This document shows, piece by piece, positions 35,246-47,506 of a DNA stretch of 64,000 nt. The stretch is from Ischnura elegans. Its lineage: Eukaryota > Arthropoda > Insecta > Odonata > Coenagrionidae. Position 1 is the first letter of the stretch. Every line of letters begins with the position of its first letter. Below the pieces are notes generated by a model. It was not told the origin of the DNA. It did no database searches and saw only the letters and a program-made list of their open reading frames with translations. The position numbers were made by a program, and so were the translations under genes. The stretch is from NCBI RefSeq assembly GCF_921293095.1, contig NC_060254.1, forward strand, positions 107,098,917-107,162,916, read 5' to 3'.

Positions 35246-38200
35246 CCACATTATTTAATTTCAAATGTTGCTGCTTCGTCCAAATCAGGCTTGCAAGGGC
35301 TTTCAATCCACGTGGACTCTAGCATGTTCGACCGGACAATTTTCGTAACGCAGAATTTGAATTAAATTGACGCTATCACCTTGAAATTTACACCAAGTAC
35401 AGAGTACGCCAGTTTCAACATTTTTATGTATCTCAAATATGAAAATTCCGCCTTCGTGTTTTCTTGGTTGAAAAATTCTACATGTCAGTTACAGGCATTG
35501 ATGAGGGTTTACATATTCCCTGAAAATGTTGGCGATGATGATATAGTAAATTTTAAGCGAAAGAGTCACGAGGGACGAGTGTGTAGGAAAGGGAAAACGA
35601 GGAGAAGCGATGGAGAAAGAGGATGCGAAAGAGAACGAAAAAAAACTGAAGAGAATGAGAGACAGGAATGCGGAACGCAAGTGAGAAGCAACGCGAAAGC
35701 AAGGGAAGAACACGTAAAATAACTACCCCCGGCCTAATAAAGGCAGTTTGACCACAAAATTACGAGGAGAATTAATGAAGCAGGCTATCCCAGATTCGAT
35801 AACACAAACACTCGAGGAAAAGAAATGGTTTAGAATGACAAAAACCATTGAAATATATGATCGGAGCAATTCGCGATAAAGTATAGCTCTTGAGAGCAAT
35901 TAATCAGACACTCAAAGCTCGACGTGACAGAAAACGAAAAAATTCAAGAGGAACTAGAAATTAAAATGAAATTAAAGAATTGAGCGTAGAGGAGGACGAT
36001 GAGTTTATGCATGCATCGAAGTAATGCGGTCTGGCAAGCAGCACACAAGAGGGCGTGCTCGTTAAAAATGTAGAATGCAAAAAGGTGCAAATTAGCAGTC
36101 GCGTGTAGGGAGCTATTGAATTCGAATGTTGATTGAATGGTGTCGAAATATTGTCACGTGGTGAGCCATAAATGAGAGCTCAAACTGATTTGCATGAGCC
36201 CATTGTCAAAATAAATCTCAAGCAGAATTATTGGCATGGCTGAGCGTAGCTGAACAAGTTCATGGTGAAAAAATATACCAGCACTCGGGAAAAATACATC
36301 TATTTTCGACTCACAAAATCAAGTCATGTATATCCTTGGCAATTCAAAACTGATTACATAAATATTAATTGGTGTCAGCATCACTCGCGCACGATAAGAG
36401 TAACTGTCGATAGTCATTGTACAGCCCAAAACTTTGCGAACTCAAGCCCGACGGTCAGCGCTGAAATAGCGATTGACTGTATTATAGTGATAATACGATA
36501 TTCTTTTTGTTTACTCTCCGTTTCTTTATCACTTTTTAGTTAAAATATTTTCATGAATGACGGAGTAGACAGCTTTTTGGCGCATTTCACCAAGGGCCTA
36601 AGTTTTAAATTGTTGCCGAGGAAATTGTAAACAAACTAAAACATATCATTCTTAAATCTATTTTTTATGAGTGGTATATTTTTAACTACGGTGCCTTTTT
36701 GAAAAATTGCAATAATTTGAATTTTCTGTAAAACAAATTTCAATGAAGTTGGACATTTGAGATTACTGCTATTGTCTGCGTTGATATAGGCATCGCACGA
36801 AGAACATTTTTTATGCTCGCATGAAGAAAAGAATAGGGCAGCCACATAAAAAATGAAAAATTGGTTATTTTGGAGGGGAAAAGACGGGAGATCGTCTCAA
36901 ATAGTTTCCTAATTTAATTCAGTGATAAATCAATTTCCAAATGGTCTTCACCCTAAAAAAATAGAGCATTGGTCTTAGAGTCATATGTTCTGAGCACCGC
37001 TGAAAGACTTGTTAAAACCGGAAATAATGCTTGATGCAAAGCTACAATAAAATATGATAGTAAATGATTTCCTCTTGGTTGGAACAATAATTTGGTGTAC
37101 AATGGATTCGTTCACTTCGACTCGAAATCTATGATTCATTTAACAATTTCGTTCGCGGATAGGAGGGTGTGTTGCCAATGATGGCAATAAAATCTTTCTC
37201 CTTGCGCCATTCATTCATTCATAATTTTGAAGCAACAAACCCGAATTCTGCCGTCCATTTCTCATGAGTTTATGTCCAACTGCATTGGTAATCCGGTTCA
37301 TTAACAGTGTTCAAGGAACATTCGAGGGATTGAATTCATTCTCTGGGGTTCAGGTTGATAAACCTACAGTAAATAACAGAAACAGAGCCTCAAATTTCGT
37401 CTAACTCACACTGTCACACATCAATTGTAGTTTTCAAATTCTAAACCCATCACATCACATTCACCTACTCTAGGTTTTTTCCAACATGACATCAGGTTAA
37501 CAAGGACTAATACTTCCCACAAAAGGGCAAAAGCAGTAAAGAAATGCAAAAAAGAATTTTTATTGTTTCACTACTTCTTCGCTTAAGGTTTTTCTCTAAA
37601 ATTTGTTACATTAATAATTAAAAAAAATATATTCTCATATATAATCTAGCGCAAAATCCAGGATGAGATTCTGAGACCAAAGAAACACCCTTCTTCAATG
37701 GGGAACATCGCTACAAAAATCGCTATTTTGGAAAAGAGACGGTCAAGCAAGGATTAAAATCCGGAAGAAAAGATTCAAAACCTCGCAAAAAACGTAAATA
37801 AGATTGTTTAGTGATATCACAAGAGAAAAATATCTCATCTTCTGTGGACATCTTTTCATCGTCTATGGAAAATTATTATAGATACGAAGGAATCGGGGCG
37901 CAATTTTTCAACTCCCAGCGAAGATAAAATCCGGAACACTAAAATTCGACAATCTCATCGCGTTATTGTGTCATCGTGTTGTCACAGAAATGTGCATCTC
38001 ACAAGAATCACTCGGGAGACAGTGACAATCTGCAATGCATTCCTTCCTCAAATAAAATTGGATTAACGGGCACACAGGTGCAATCACTCCGTGACCACAG
38101 GCCGTGACCGGCAGGGAGCGAATAGGGAGAAGAGCGGTGCAATAGGGAGAGGGGCGAATAGGAGGGAGGAGGAGAAGGCGAGGGAAGGGGAGTGATTGCA

Positions 38201-38780
38201 TCCCCTCTAATTTCCTCAATTAGCCAGATTTAAAAAAAAATGTGGCCTTTTGAAGTTGCATGCTTGGGTTTCATAAAACCTGAATATAAATTCAATTAAA
38301 AGACCTTGTTCCCGAAGAGAAGTCACTCCCTCTTTCCAGCGAAAACATGGTTTGAATATCGGAAAACGACTGGTCAAAGGCCGGGAATGAAAATGCTACA
38401 TTCCCTGCAAAAAATACGAATGTTTAACTCCGCAGATATTTCACCTATTAAATTCCTTGGACTAGCGAACGTTACACTATGATTACTGGAAAACGATGGT
38501 ACACTCAGAGGGATCCAGATAAAAATGATTATGTTCAAATCCAATTCAATTGCAGGGACAATAGGGACAAGGGGATCACTGAAAATCCAACGCCCGGCAC
38601 GTCGTCAAATCCATTCGCACATCCTCACCGACAAAAGACACTCTGGAAAGTACTCCTCCCTCACATTAAATTGTATTCAAGTGAATAACACACTGGGATG
38701 GTCCAGGGGCTGTGAATCTGTTCGACGGAGGAAAAGAGAACGCAACTGGCGAAGATCGGTCCGAAAACGAGACGAATAAG
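35246..38780. other. Intergenic upstream of the structural-protein gene; no gene recognised
   Basis: Long AT-rich stretch. Frames at 35381-35722 are GA-driven low complexity (Lys/Arg/Glu-rich). Nothing at 36000-38000 resembles an exon or element end. The stretch 38100-38200 is G/A-rich. Distal regulatory DNA for the gene at 39161 could lie here but is not identifiable by eye. Confidence 0.45.
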
Positions 38781-39163
38781 ATGAGGGAAATGGTGGGAGG
38801 GTCGTGTTCGCGTGAGGCAGCCGTGGGAAGGGGGGGGAGCAATTGCTAAATGCGCGCGAGGGGTTGGAGGATGAGGGGCGAAGGGGAGCGGCAGCGGGGC
38901 GGGAAGAGGCCACTGGGATGGGCAGTAGGGTGGGGTGTGGACGACAGCGAAGGCTGAGCAATACGATAGTGGGGAGGCAAGTGTAGCTTGCGGTGTTGTG
39001 GGGGGCGGACGGGGGGGACCCTGTTATCCCTCGGAGGGGGACTCCGAAACAGCAGAGCCGCGCTCGAGATGTTGGGCGGGAGCGATGATGTCAAAGGTCG
39101 TGGTGTGAGGCTCGGCGCAGGGTGTATATAAAGGGGTGGCGCCCATCCACTGGCAAGCTCAGT
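38781..39163 (+). promoter_or_regulatory. GC-rich promoter with TATA box and initiator
   Basis: GC content rises sharply from 38780 and drops after 39190. A TATA box TATATAAA lies at 39125-39132, and an arthropod-type initiator TCAGT at 39159-39163 places the probable start of transcription at A39161, 34 bp after the first T of TATAAA. TCAAAGGTCG at 39091-39100 resembles a nuclear-receptor half-site of the kind used by moulting-hormone cascades (inference). The short exon 1 and its donor follow directly. Confidence 0.75.
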
Positions 39164-39211
39164 CCTCTGAGGCACAGCACAACACAAGGATCATCTCTCC
39201 CACGCAATAAG
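39161..39211 (+). other. Non-coding exon 1 of the structural-protein gene
   Basis: 51 bp between the predicted start (A39161) and a strong donor AAG|GTGAGT at 39211/39212. It contains no ATG, so it is 5' untranslated. The exon begins with the AGTCC of the initiator. Confidence 0.65.
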
Positions 39212-40638
39212 GTGAGTACGAAGTGAAGAAAGACGAGTGATTTTGACGGTGGAATAGACAAAGGCACGCGATTATAGAGACGAAACAGTGACGAAACAGT
39301 GGATTTTAAACTAAGGCAGTGCTAACAGGAAAAAATAGAGCAAATAGTAATAAGACATAAAGCTCCGTTATTTTTCTATTAGTGCAGCTGATTTCATAAA
39401 TTTTTCCTCAATTGTAGAGCACGAATTAATAAAAATTAAAAATGCAAATAACAAAAGTACAAATATTTGTACGCTGGTAAAATCGAATAGTAAGAGTTAT
39501 TGATCGATATTGAATAGTCGTGCGAATAAATGGCATCAACCAATTGCAACTTATCTAACAAAGTTTTTTACAGAAATATGAATAATTTATTGCAATATTT
39601 TTTCATTTTTTGCAAATTTAGTCTCATGGGATAATATAGATTGATAATAAGAAAATATGAAATAGTGAGAAAATGCAGCAAAGATGTCAAGTTGTAGCCC
39701 TTGTTCGTCATTCACTAAATTAAAACTCTTCTTTGCCAAATTCCCTGCGAATTCCGACTGCTTACCACATAAATGCATTATAAAACTATAACATATCTAA
39801 TAGCCTACCATCTTTCATTTTACTATTATGAAGTATTACTTCTATTGATATATGTTTTGAACGACTAACAAAATTAAATTCATTCCTATTGATGGGATGG
39901 TGAAATAATACTGATTTAATTAAAATATGCTAGTCTTAATACATTATGGTGTTTCATTACGAAATGCATAGGTGTTGCGATTTACAATCCATTATCGTGC
40001 ATGAGTGAGTACGCATGGTAATATTTATTTACCCAAGGTGCGTCCACTAATTTTCCTACATTCAACCTACTATTCTAATAACGTTTTAATATTTCTTACT
40101 TTTCCTAATTTTAATCATTATATTGATTATAATACTACTTTGAATTATTTAATCGGCAAAATAAGGCATATTAAAGACAAAGTATCTGGATGAATCTGAT
40201 TTTACAGCCATGAATTTCAAAAGAGATTTAAGTTTTTCAGCGGTGCTCTCACGCAATCACTTAAGCCTTTTTTTATCACTCAGTCCATTTTTCACATCCA
40301 AATAAATTCAAGCAGACGGATACTATTCACCCTTCGTTTCATAATCTCGTTTCAATTTGTGACTTGGTGAACAGTAAATTTCGACTTCAAACATAAGGTT
40401 TTCACCTTTCCTCCCAATTACTTTACATCAATTAATACGAGGGATTTTTCTGTTGGGAAATCCTACAAACGATAGATATTTTTTAAGCGGTGATCCGTTT
40501 AGCATATTCAAATAACTTCGCTGGTAAATGCTATTTACCAATGGCTACCCAATTATTTGATATGGCTGTACAATTGGCCCATTTATCAGAGCTACTTGTT
40601 TAAACTGGTGCTTTGTTTTCCTCCTAGTCCTAATTTAG
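39212..40638 (+). other. Intron 1 of the structural-protein gene
   Basis: About 1.43 kb, AT-rich, opening with GTGAGT and closing with a pyrimidine-rich TTTGTTTTCCTCCTAG at 40627 or the next AG at 40637-40638. Either acceptor leaves the initiator ATG at 40644 intact. No repeats or frames of note inside. Confidence 0.6.
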
Positions 40639-40643
40639 AAGCC

Positions 40644-42401
40644 ATGAGGTGCTTCCTTCCACTGGCTGCTCTGCTGAGCGTGGCCCTCGCCGGACAGAGC
40701 CAGGTCGCCGTTCGCCTGCCCTTCCTCAACCCTGCCGGAGTCACCTACGTCAGCGGTCCCGCTCCCGCTGGCCTCGTCGCAGGCCCTAACGTCCACCAGC
40801 CATACGCCTACGCTGCCGGCCCTGCCGTCCACCAGCCATACGCCTACGCTGCCGGCCCTGCCGTCCACCAGCCATACGCCTACGCCGCCGGACACTCCGT
40901 GCACCAGCCCCTTGCCTACGCTGCCGCCCCCGCCTACAGACAGAGCACCTTCCATGGTGCACAGTTCGCTTACCACGCAGCGCCCGTCGCCCAGCCCGTG
41001 CACCACGTCGCCCAGCCCGTGTCCGCCTCCGTGCACCACGTTCCGGCCGTCGCCAATGTTCCCGTGACTCACATCGAGGCCACGCACGGCGTCGTGCAGA
41101 AGACCATCGACGTGGCCCACCCCGCCGTCTCCACGCGCAAGTTCCACGTGCGCAGACCCGCCATCCAGAAGCAGTTCTACGACATCGAGGAGCGCGTGGT
41201 CGTCCGCCCGGCTGGCTCTGCCCTCGTCGAACTGGACGAGCCCATCGCGAAGGAGCAGAGGGGAGGAGCCGTCATCAGCCCGGCCCTGCACCACCCCGTG
41301 CCCTCCGTGAGGGTCTTCCCCGCGTACAAGGCGCTGCACGCCGTGCCGCTCGCCACCCACACCGCGGCCGTCATCCCGGCACACCACGCGCCAGCTGCAC
41401 CCGCCGCGCCCACCGGCCCCGCTCCCACCGATGCCTTCCCGACCGACCAGCCGTCCAGCTCCCAGGCCACACCCAACCAGGACTCCTCCTTCGATGACTC
41501 CGACTCTGTGTCCGTGGGAAACCCCGAATTCCGCTCCGCCATCAACGACCAGGACGGCCAGAACCAAGAGCAAGAGCAGCAGAGCCAGAACGAGGAACAG
41601 AAGGAGGAGCAGCAAGGAGAACAGATGCAGGGGCAGCAGCAAGAACAAGAGCAGGAGCAGCAACAACAACAAGATGAGCAGAACAACGACCAGTCCCTCC
41701 AGCAGAGGTCCAGCTTCCAGTTAGACGACTCTCGCCAGTTCCAGTCCGAGAGGGAGCAGTACGAAGCCAGGCAGTTCAACTTCGCTTCCCTCGCCCAGCA
41801 GCAGCAGCCCAACTTCACCCCTGACCCCATCCCTGGAGAGCAGGCCAGCAACGGGCAGACCGAGGCTAAATTCGAGGGCCGCTCACTGGAGGCCGATGGT
41901 CGCTCCGTCTTCCCCTCCCTCAGAAACCTGGACTCTGCTTCCAGCAGGACCAACCAGCAGAGGCTCATCCAGCTCCTGACAGCCCGCGACGGAGTCGTCG
42001 AGGTCGGATTCGGACGCTCCGGACCCGCTTCTGGACACAACATCGACGCTGGCGGCGTCCGCGCTAGAGTCATCTCCGCCACGCCCACCCCCGACCACGC
42101 AGAGCCCTCCGGGGAACGCGTCTCCACGCGCAGGGTCGTCGTTTCGAGACCCGTGGAGACCCTCCAGGAACTGGACGTGATTCAGCCCGTCACTAAATTG
42201 CAGCGCGTCACCGTCAACACCCCCACACTCTTCAAGACCGCCCGCCTCGGAGTCGCACAAGTGGCGACATCCGTGCCGGTCATCAAGAAGACATACGCCG
42301 CACCCATCCTCCACAAGACATACGCCGCTCCCCTGCTCCACAAGACCTATGCCGCTCCCGCGCCGCTCGTCTACCAAAAACCCCTTACACACTACTACTA
42401 A
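40644..42401 (+). CDS. Secreted Ala/Tyr/His/Gln-rich cuticle-type structural protein
   Basis: 585 codons, single coding exon, TAA at 42399. The frame is open further upstream to 40557, but the ATG at 40644 is chosen because it follows the splice acceptor and starts a classic signal peptide (MRCFLPLAALLSVALAG, cleavage near 17-19). Residues 50-97 are four 12-residue repeats VHQPYAYAAGPA. Residues 163-206 hold STRKFHVRRP, an acidic FYDIEERVVV and ALVELDEP. Residues 306-354 are almost pure Gln/Glu/Asn. Residues 494-521 repeat the first module in diverged form (STRRVVVSRP, TLQELD, TKLQR). Residues 549-575 are three 9-residue KTYAAPxLH repeats. The Ala/Pro/Tyr repeats and paired basic-acidic modules resemble insect cuticular or retinin-like proteins; no chitin-binding R&R consensus is seen. 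Probably an extracellular matrix or cuticle component. Codons are strongly C-ending, consistent with high expression. Exact family is uncertain. Confidence 0.92.
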   Translation: MRCFLPLAALLSVALAGQSQVAVRLPFLNPAGVTYVSGPAPAGLVAGPNVHQPYAYAAGPAVHQPYAYAAGPAVHQPYAYAAGHSVHQPLAYAAAPAYRQSTFHGAQFAYHAAPVAQPVHHVAQPVSASVHHVPAVANVPVTHIEATHGVVQKTIDVAHPAVSTRKFHVRRPAIQKQFYDIEERVVVRPAGSALVELDEPIAKEQRGGAVISPALHHPVPSVRVFPAYKALHAVPLATHTAAVIPAHHAPAAPAAPTGPAPTDAFPTDQPSSSQATPNQDSSFDDSDSVSVGNPEFRSAINDQDGQNQEQEQQSQNEEQKEEQQGEQMQGQQQEQEQEQQQQQDEQNNDQSLQQRSSFQLDDSRQFQSEREQYEARQFNFASLAQQQQPNFTPDPIPGEQASNGQTEAKFEGRSLEADGRSVFPSLRNLDSASSRTNQQRLIQLLTARDGVVEVGFGRSGPASGHNIDAGGVRARVISATPTPDHAEPSGERVSTRRVVVSRPVETLQELDVIQPVTKLQRVTVNTPTLFKTARLGVAQVATSVPVIKKTYAAPILHKTYAAPLLHKTYAAPAPLVYQKPLTHYY

Positions 42402-43440
42402 GCCCATCAATTTCCTCGTTCATCCACGTTGAAGAATGAAATCATTTGCTCACTTCCCCACACGATACGAAGTAAACGACATCCATTCGATGCAATGCAT
42501 GTCTCATTCGGTCACATATGGGAAGGCACAAGAAACAGAGCTTAACGTAAAATTCTCATGAATTGCTACAGGTATGATGGCCATATATTCAGCCTATCAA
42601 TAAACCAGGCGGCTTATTAGCAAGAAGCATGGTAGATTTAAATAGTTCAGGTCCATTTCCAAAATCTGAAAGCATGCTAAAAAAGAAGATATTTAAGCAT
42701 AATGTTTTCTATCGCATGATATCTATTTCAATATTTATTACCGAAGATAAGTATTTTCACAAAAATCTATCTATTCTGATAAGTCAACTTTTTCAAATAC
42801 CTAGTTTTCCTATCATCGCATTAAAATCTAAAAATTATTAAATTATTTTAAGCCTTCATTAAGGTATAAGAGTGAATGCATGATGTACGAGAGAGCATAT
42901 ATCTAATTAAATGTGTGAGTATGTAGTATTTCTCTTTGCGATGATGACCTCTACATCCTTTAACAATTCTATGTACGCCATTTTACCTCTAGCAAAAGCG
43001 TGGGATCTTATGCTAAAATTCTTGCCATCCATTCATAATGAATGAATGGCAAGATGCTTGATATTTCCATATGTGTACTGAAAAGTATAATAGTTACCTA
43101 TAGAATAGACAGGATAGTGAAATAACATATCGAATGTAACATCAAACGCCAACCAATCTGTTAGACAAAGGCCTATCTACGAACCTGACTCAACCAAATA
43201 CTTTTCAGAGGATCGCATAAATTCCTGTGCTCTTCGAGTATCAGACCACGGCCACAAAACCACTAGGCAAGAAAATCACAATCACACCTCAACGACACTT
43301 TCACCTCTTTCCCATTTTCTAGCCTAGAATTGTAGTGATATGTACAGAAATGTGTATAAATATTTTGAATATGTTTGAAATTGTGAAGTTTTATTTATAA
43401 GAATCAAGCAATAAAAACAAGTGAATAATATATATCCTTC
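42402..43440 (+). promoter_or_regulatory. 3' untranslated region and polyadenylation signals
   Basis: AATAAA occurs at 42599-42604 and again at 43410-43415, the latter followed by a GT/T-rich stretch. Use of the first gives a 3' UTR of about 220 bases, the second about 1.0 kb. An imperfect hairpin (CTTGCCATCCATTCAT / ATGAATGAATGGCAAG, 43021-43053) would be in the longer transcript only. Confidence 0.5.
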
Positions 43441-46400
43441 GTTTTATTTCCATTATAATTTCATACTGTACATTTCGGCAATCAGCCTCTTCCTTTTTGT
43501 GAGTCTGCCTATCATGAGCATTTGCAAATAATGGCGGAGAAGCTACAAAAATATCAGTTAATCCCCGTGAGCACTCTGCAAAAAGTAAATTATAATAAGT
43601 GGGAAGGAGTTTAATTTTCTATAAATGGGTGAAGTTCATCACATCGACTCACATCATTCACATATTCATGAGTTCGATATGGCTCAAATACTCTTACGAA
43701 GCAATACAAAAATATTTAATACTACCCGCGATACGCTAATTTAATATACCCACCTATACTTTAAAAACCCCATGAATTTATGAATGTAAGCAAAATGTGA
43801 CATCGATGACGAGAAAAGGTCATGATTAACAAGTACGTCATTGTTTAATTGCAAAACCGCGTCGGCATAAATACATATAAAATCGTCGGCATAAAATAAT
43901 CGGGCTCTTACTTCATGTTACATGCATGATACACCGTAATGCAAGTACAGTAAGATTTTAGAATGAAGGGCAAATTTAGTATAAAAAGTATGAGAATTTA
44001 AACGATCATTTTAAAAACGTGCATGAGACCCAGTTCAATATTTTGAGTAACATTTTTCCGAGGAGGAAAATGCACGGAGATGTATGCTAAGCAAAAAAAA
44101 CAGGACGTTATTTTATGGGCCTGTTAGGCAATCGTCCGAATTTTCTCTTGGTGTGATGCTTGCACATGAACCGCGGACCAGTTCCTTCAAAAGAGGACCA
44201 AGGTAAGAAAATCCTCCTCCCATCGCTCCAATCTTCCTCCCAATCTGGTTTCTCGGCCAGGGCGTGTGCCATCCACCCCGTGCGTGACATTCAACAGCTT
44301 TGAATGAATCGCCGACAAAAAAATGAAACTGGTCCGTACTGTTTCATCAGTCAAGCTAATAAAAGCACAGCTATCAATATTGGGATCAAGTAGCGTGTTG
44401 CATCCTGGGCACCATTGCAGAATGTGAAATTTTGGCCGGTTTAACAGAAATCTTTGCCCATCAAAAACACTAGGCTCAAATTTGTTACGAATCCAAGGGG
44501 GGGGAATTATTTTTTCCACTTTGCAGAAGAACTGATAAAGATTTGATAAGAGGGTTCTCGAGGGTTATAATGAGAAATAAGGCGAGACATGGAGCTGAGA
44601 TAATTTAGCCGTCATTCTATACAAAAAATACAAAATACAACTGCACATATTACCAAGCATTCCAAAATGAAAAGTTCACCCATTTTCATCTCACTTAAAC
44701 TAAATTAATGCCCGGAAAAATGAAGTTAAAGACCAGCACTGTGGACTTATACCTACATAGCTAACTCATCGCATCAAACCAGTCAACGTATGACCCATGT
44801 CATGGAAATAGGGAAGTAATTAAGCTCGTTAATAAGCAGACTACCTCATGAAGGCACCTAAACATATTTTCATGGCTATCGCTACCTGAATACGGGTCGA
44901 AATACTAAAATGAAGGGGATATCACGGAAAATAAAGTCAGAAACAATATCAAAAGTGAAAGAGGAATCGAGGGCCGAGGAGAGGACAATTTGTGACCTCA
45001 ACAGCGAGCACAATCGAATGCATTCACTTCATTTATTTGCCTCTTCCAAATAGAAAATATTAGCCCATAATAACTAGAAGAGGAGGTCTTCTTCATTGCA
45101 CAAAATTCATACGAACAAGCCTCCTGATATTTGACAATAGTTTGAATAGAAATTGGCCGATTGAGTACGAATGTTTTTCAATCCAATATAGATTTTTTAA
45201 TAAAACATCAAAGGTTCCGAAGAGAAAGGGTTTTTCAGAGTGTGCACGCGAAGGACATTTTCGCACCAAACGCACTTGCATGACAACCACAACACCCCCT
45301 TCTCTCCCTACAATCGATTCACATTACGAAACGGACCCTTCCGCACGCTGAAAAAACAAAAGACAGACGGCATCGCATAAAATGCATGGGCACACCGCGC
45401 TCACCTTTCGTCACACAGCGGGCATTGAAATCTCGCGGGCATTGGAATCTCCGAGGAGGGAAGAAAGCAAACACGAGAGAGTTTTATGGGAGGGAAAGCG
45501 ATGGGCCAACTGATCTGATTCACTTTCCTGCGGGCGCAGCGCCACGTGGGCGGGGTGTGTTGGCATTGGGAAGCTCTCCGCCACAGCCCAAATCGGGTGG
45601 CAGCTCCACACCCAACCTCACACTATGGGCAGATGCGTCGACACTTGCGCCCAATACAGCACAAACAATATGTGAATTCATCAATCACGCCAATGGATCC
45701 TCCGCGACGATTACACAGGCCAACAAAAAAATTTTGTTTGAAAACTTTTTTATTTTAATAGCTGATCTTTATAGATTTTGATGTGCCGAATCCAAACCAG
45801 GCCTTAGTTTTTTTGTATCACCCATAGTTCCCAAGCAATATGTATCTAATAACTAGTCTAATACCCCTATACGGTATACAGGGAAATCAATGAAACGCTG
45901 TATTACATCATGAAATTGTTTGTATTTACTGCTCACTACATAGTGATAAAATTGTTTGTATCTACAGCAGCGTGATAACACATGGTTCACTTGTCAACTG
46001 GAATTGGTCTACTTTCTTTCCCTTTTATCCTTGAAGCTTCTTGCGTAGCCTTTTCTGCGATGAATCGCTGAACTTCTCGGTGAAGTACCAACAGTAATCC
46101 CCTATTATCTTCGTTCATTATACCTACTTTTTCAATTTTATTATAACTATAAAAAAGCTGTTAAATTCTAAAAATATTGCTTGATTTCATAAATTTAACT
46201 CTAAAATGTGAATAAATGGTGGGTGATACAACTTTAAAACTATCATATTTGGATTCAGTAACTTTAAAAAAATAAGAATAAGATATTTTCAGTAAAAAGT
46301 TTTTTCATTATTGGCCTGTGTTATTAGCGCAGTGGAAGCAAAAAGGATAGAGGGATTGGCTACAGCCCGGCAGTACTTGCTTTTGTATCCCAGGTGAAAC

Positions 46401-46688
46401 CCAAAGACACCACCTATCTCAAAAGAATCCTTTAGCGTGATGTGGCTCACGGAAAAAACCGGCCCCTCTTCCCTAAATGAGTGAGATTCACGCTGCTGAG
46501 GCGTGGTCCGGAGTGAGATGTGCTTCCACCAATCCAAACCACGCATGGGGTTGAGCAACTGCGAGAGTGATACGGCGAATCAACACCTCTACATTTATTA
46601 CGTACAGATCTAGCATGAATGAATGATAACGAGTCTTGCATTATGTTTTTAATATTACTCACTTCCTTATTTCTCTTATAGGCCAAAC
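43441..46688. other. Intergenic; GC-rich block at 45380-45680, no gene recognised
   Basis: Minus-strand frames at 44108-44519 and the frames around 45386-45781 have no recognised domain. The 45380-45680 block is GC-rich with signals on both strands and may be an old repeat. The remainder is AT-rich. Confidence 0.4.
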
Positions 46689-47506
46689 ACATTGGGAGTG
46701 AATATCCATGGAGAAAAAATTAGCATGCTAATATTTGCCGATGACATAGCCGTTATAGCAGAAACAGAGAAGGATTTGAAAAATATTCTGGTTAATATGG
46801 GTAGGGTTATGAGTAGATATCAACTGAAAATAAGCACGAAGAAAACCAAGATATTAGTATGCAGCAGAAGAGAAGAAGTCAAGACTAACATTAAAAAAGG
46901 GAAGCAAAAACTGATGGAGGTGGATGAATTCGGCTATTTGGGAAGCAAGATAACTAGTGACGGGAGAAGTAAGAAAAGAATTATCAGCAGAATAGCCCAG
47001 GCGAAGAGAGCATTCCACCAAAAGAGAGACCTGCTTACAGCGGGAAACTTAAATATGGAAGTAAAGAAACAATTTATAAGAGCCTACATTTGGAGTATGC
47101 TCATATACAGAAGTGAGGCATGAACAATGACCGCAGCGGAGAAAGCAAGGATAGAGGCCTTCGAAATGTGGTGCTACAGAAGAATGATGAAGATCAAATG
47201 GATCGACCGAGTTAGTAACGATGAAGTCCTAAGAAAAGTAGGAGGGAAGAGAAGCCTCATGAAAACCTTAACAAGAAGAATGAACAACCCTATAGGCCAT
47301 ATCTTAAGACATGATGGCCTGATGAAGACAATCATCGAGGGACAAGTGGAAGGCAAGAACGGAAAGGAAGATCTCGAACAAAATATATGGAACAAGTAAA
47401 GAAGGATGTGAAAAAGAAGAAATACATAGGTGTGAAAAGATTAGCTGATAGGAGCATTGGGCAAGGACTGCGTCAAACCAATCCTAGGATTTTTGACCAG
47501 TGGTGA
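46689..47506 (+). pseudogene. LINE reverse transcriptase C-terminal half, two lesions
   Basis: Starts inside the RT domain (GVNIHGEKISMLIFADDIAV, with the catalytic FADD intact), runs through KISTKKTKILV and FGYLGSKITSDG, then AYIWSMLIYRSEA. A TGA at 47121-47123 replaces the Trp codon of the family's xSEAWTM block, after which the same frame continues (RIEAFEMWCYRRMMKIKWID, RRMNNPIGHILRHDGL). Near 47365-47385 a one-base shift moves the frame to KYMEQVKKDVKKKK and a natural end at FDQW, stop 47504. The 5' half is missing (truncated insertion). It belongs to the same broad group as the insertion at 2046-2591, RTE-like by its C-terminal blocks. The low number of lesions makes it one of the younger LINE copies here. 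Confidence 0.85.

Noticed and set aside
40557..40643. Upstream in-frame ATG of the structural gene
   Set aside because: It lies inside the predicted intron, before the acceptor at 40627/40638, and would bury the signal peptide. The ATG at 40644 fits.
40635..41672. 345-codon minus-strand frame opposite the structural gene
   Set aside because: It is the mirror of a strongly C-ending coding sequence with no stop-generating codons. The translation is Leu/Gly/Val low complexity and the plus strand has the signal peptide, splice sites and repeats.
41177..42410. Minus-strand frames of 316 and 175 codons
   Set aside because: Same cause: shadows of the coding exon, with Ser/Cys- and Gly-rich low-complexity translation.
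45386..45781. 131-codon plus-strand frame
   Set aside because: GC-rich block with frames on both strands, no domain and no supporting context.
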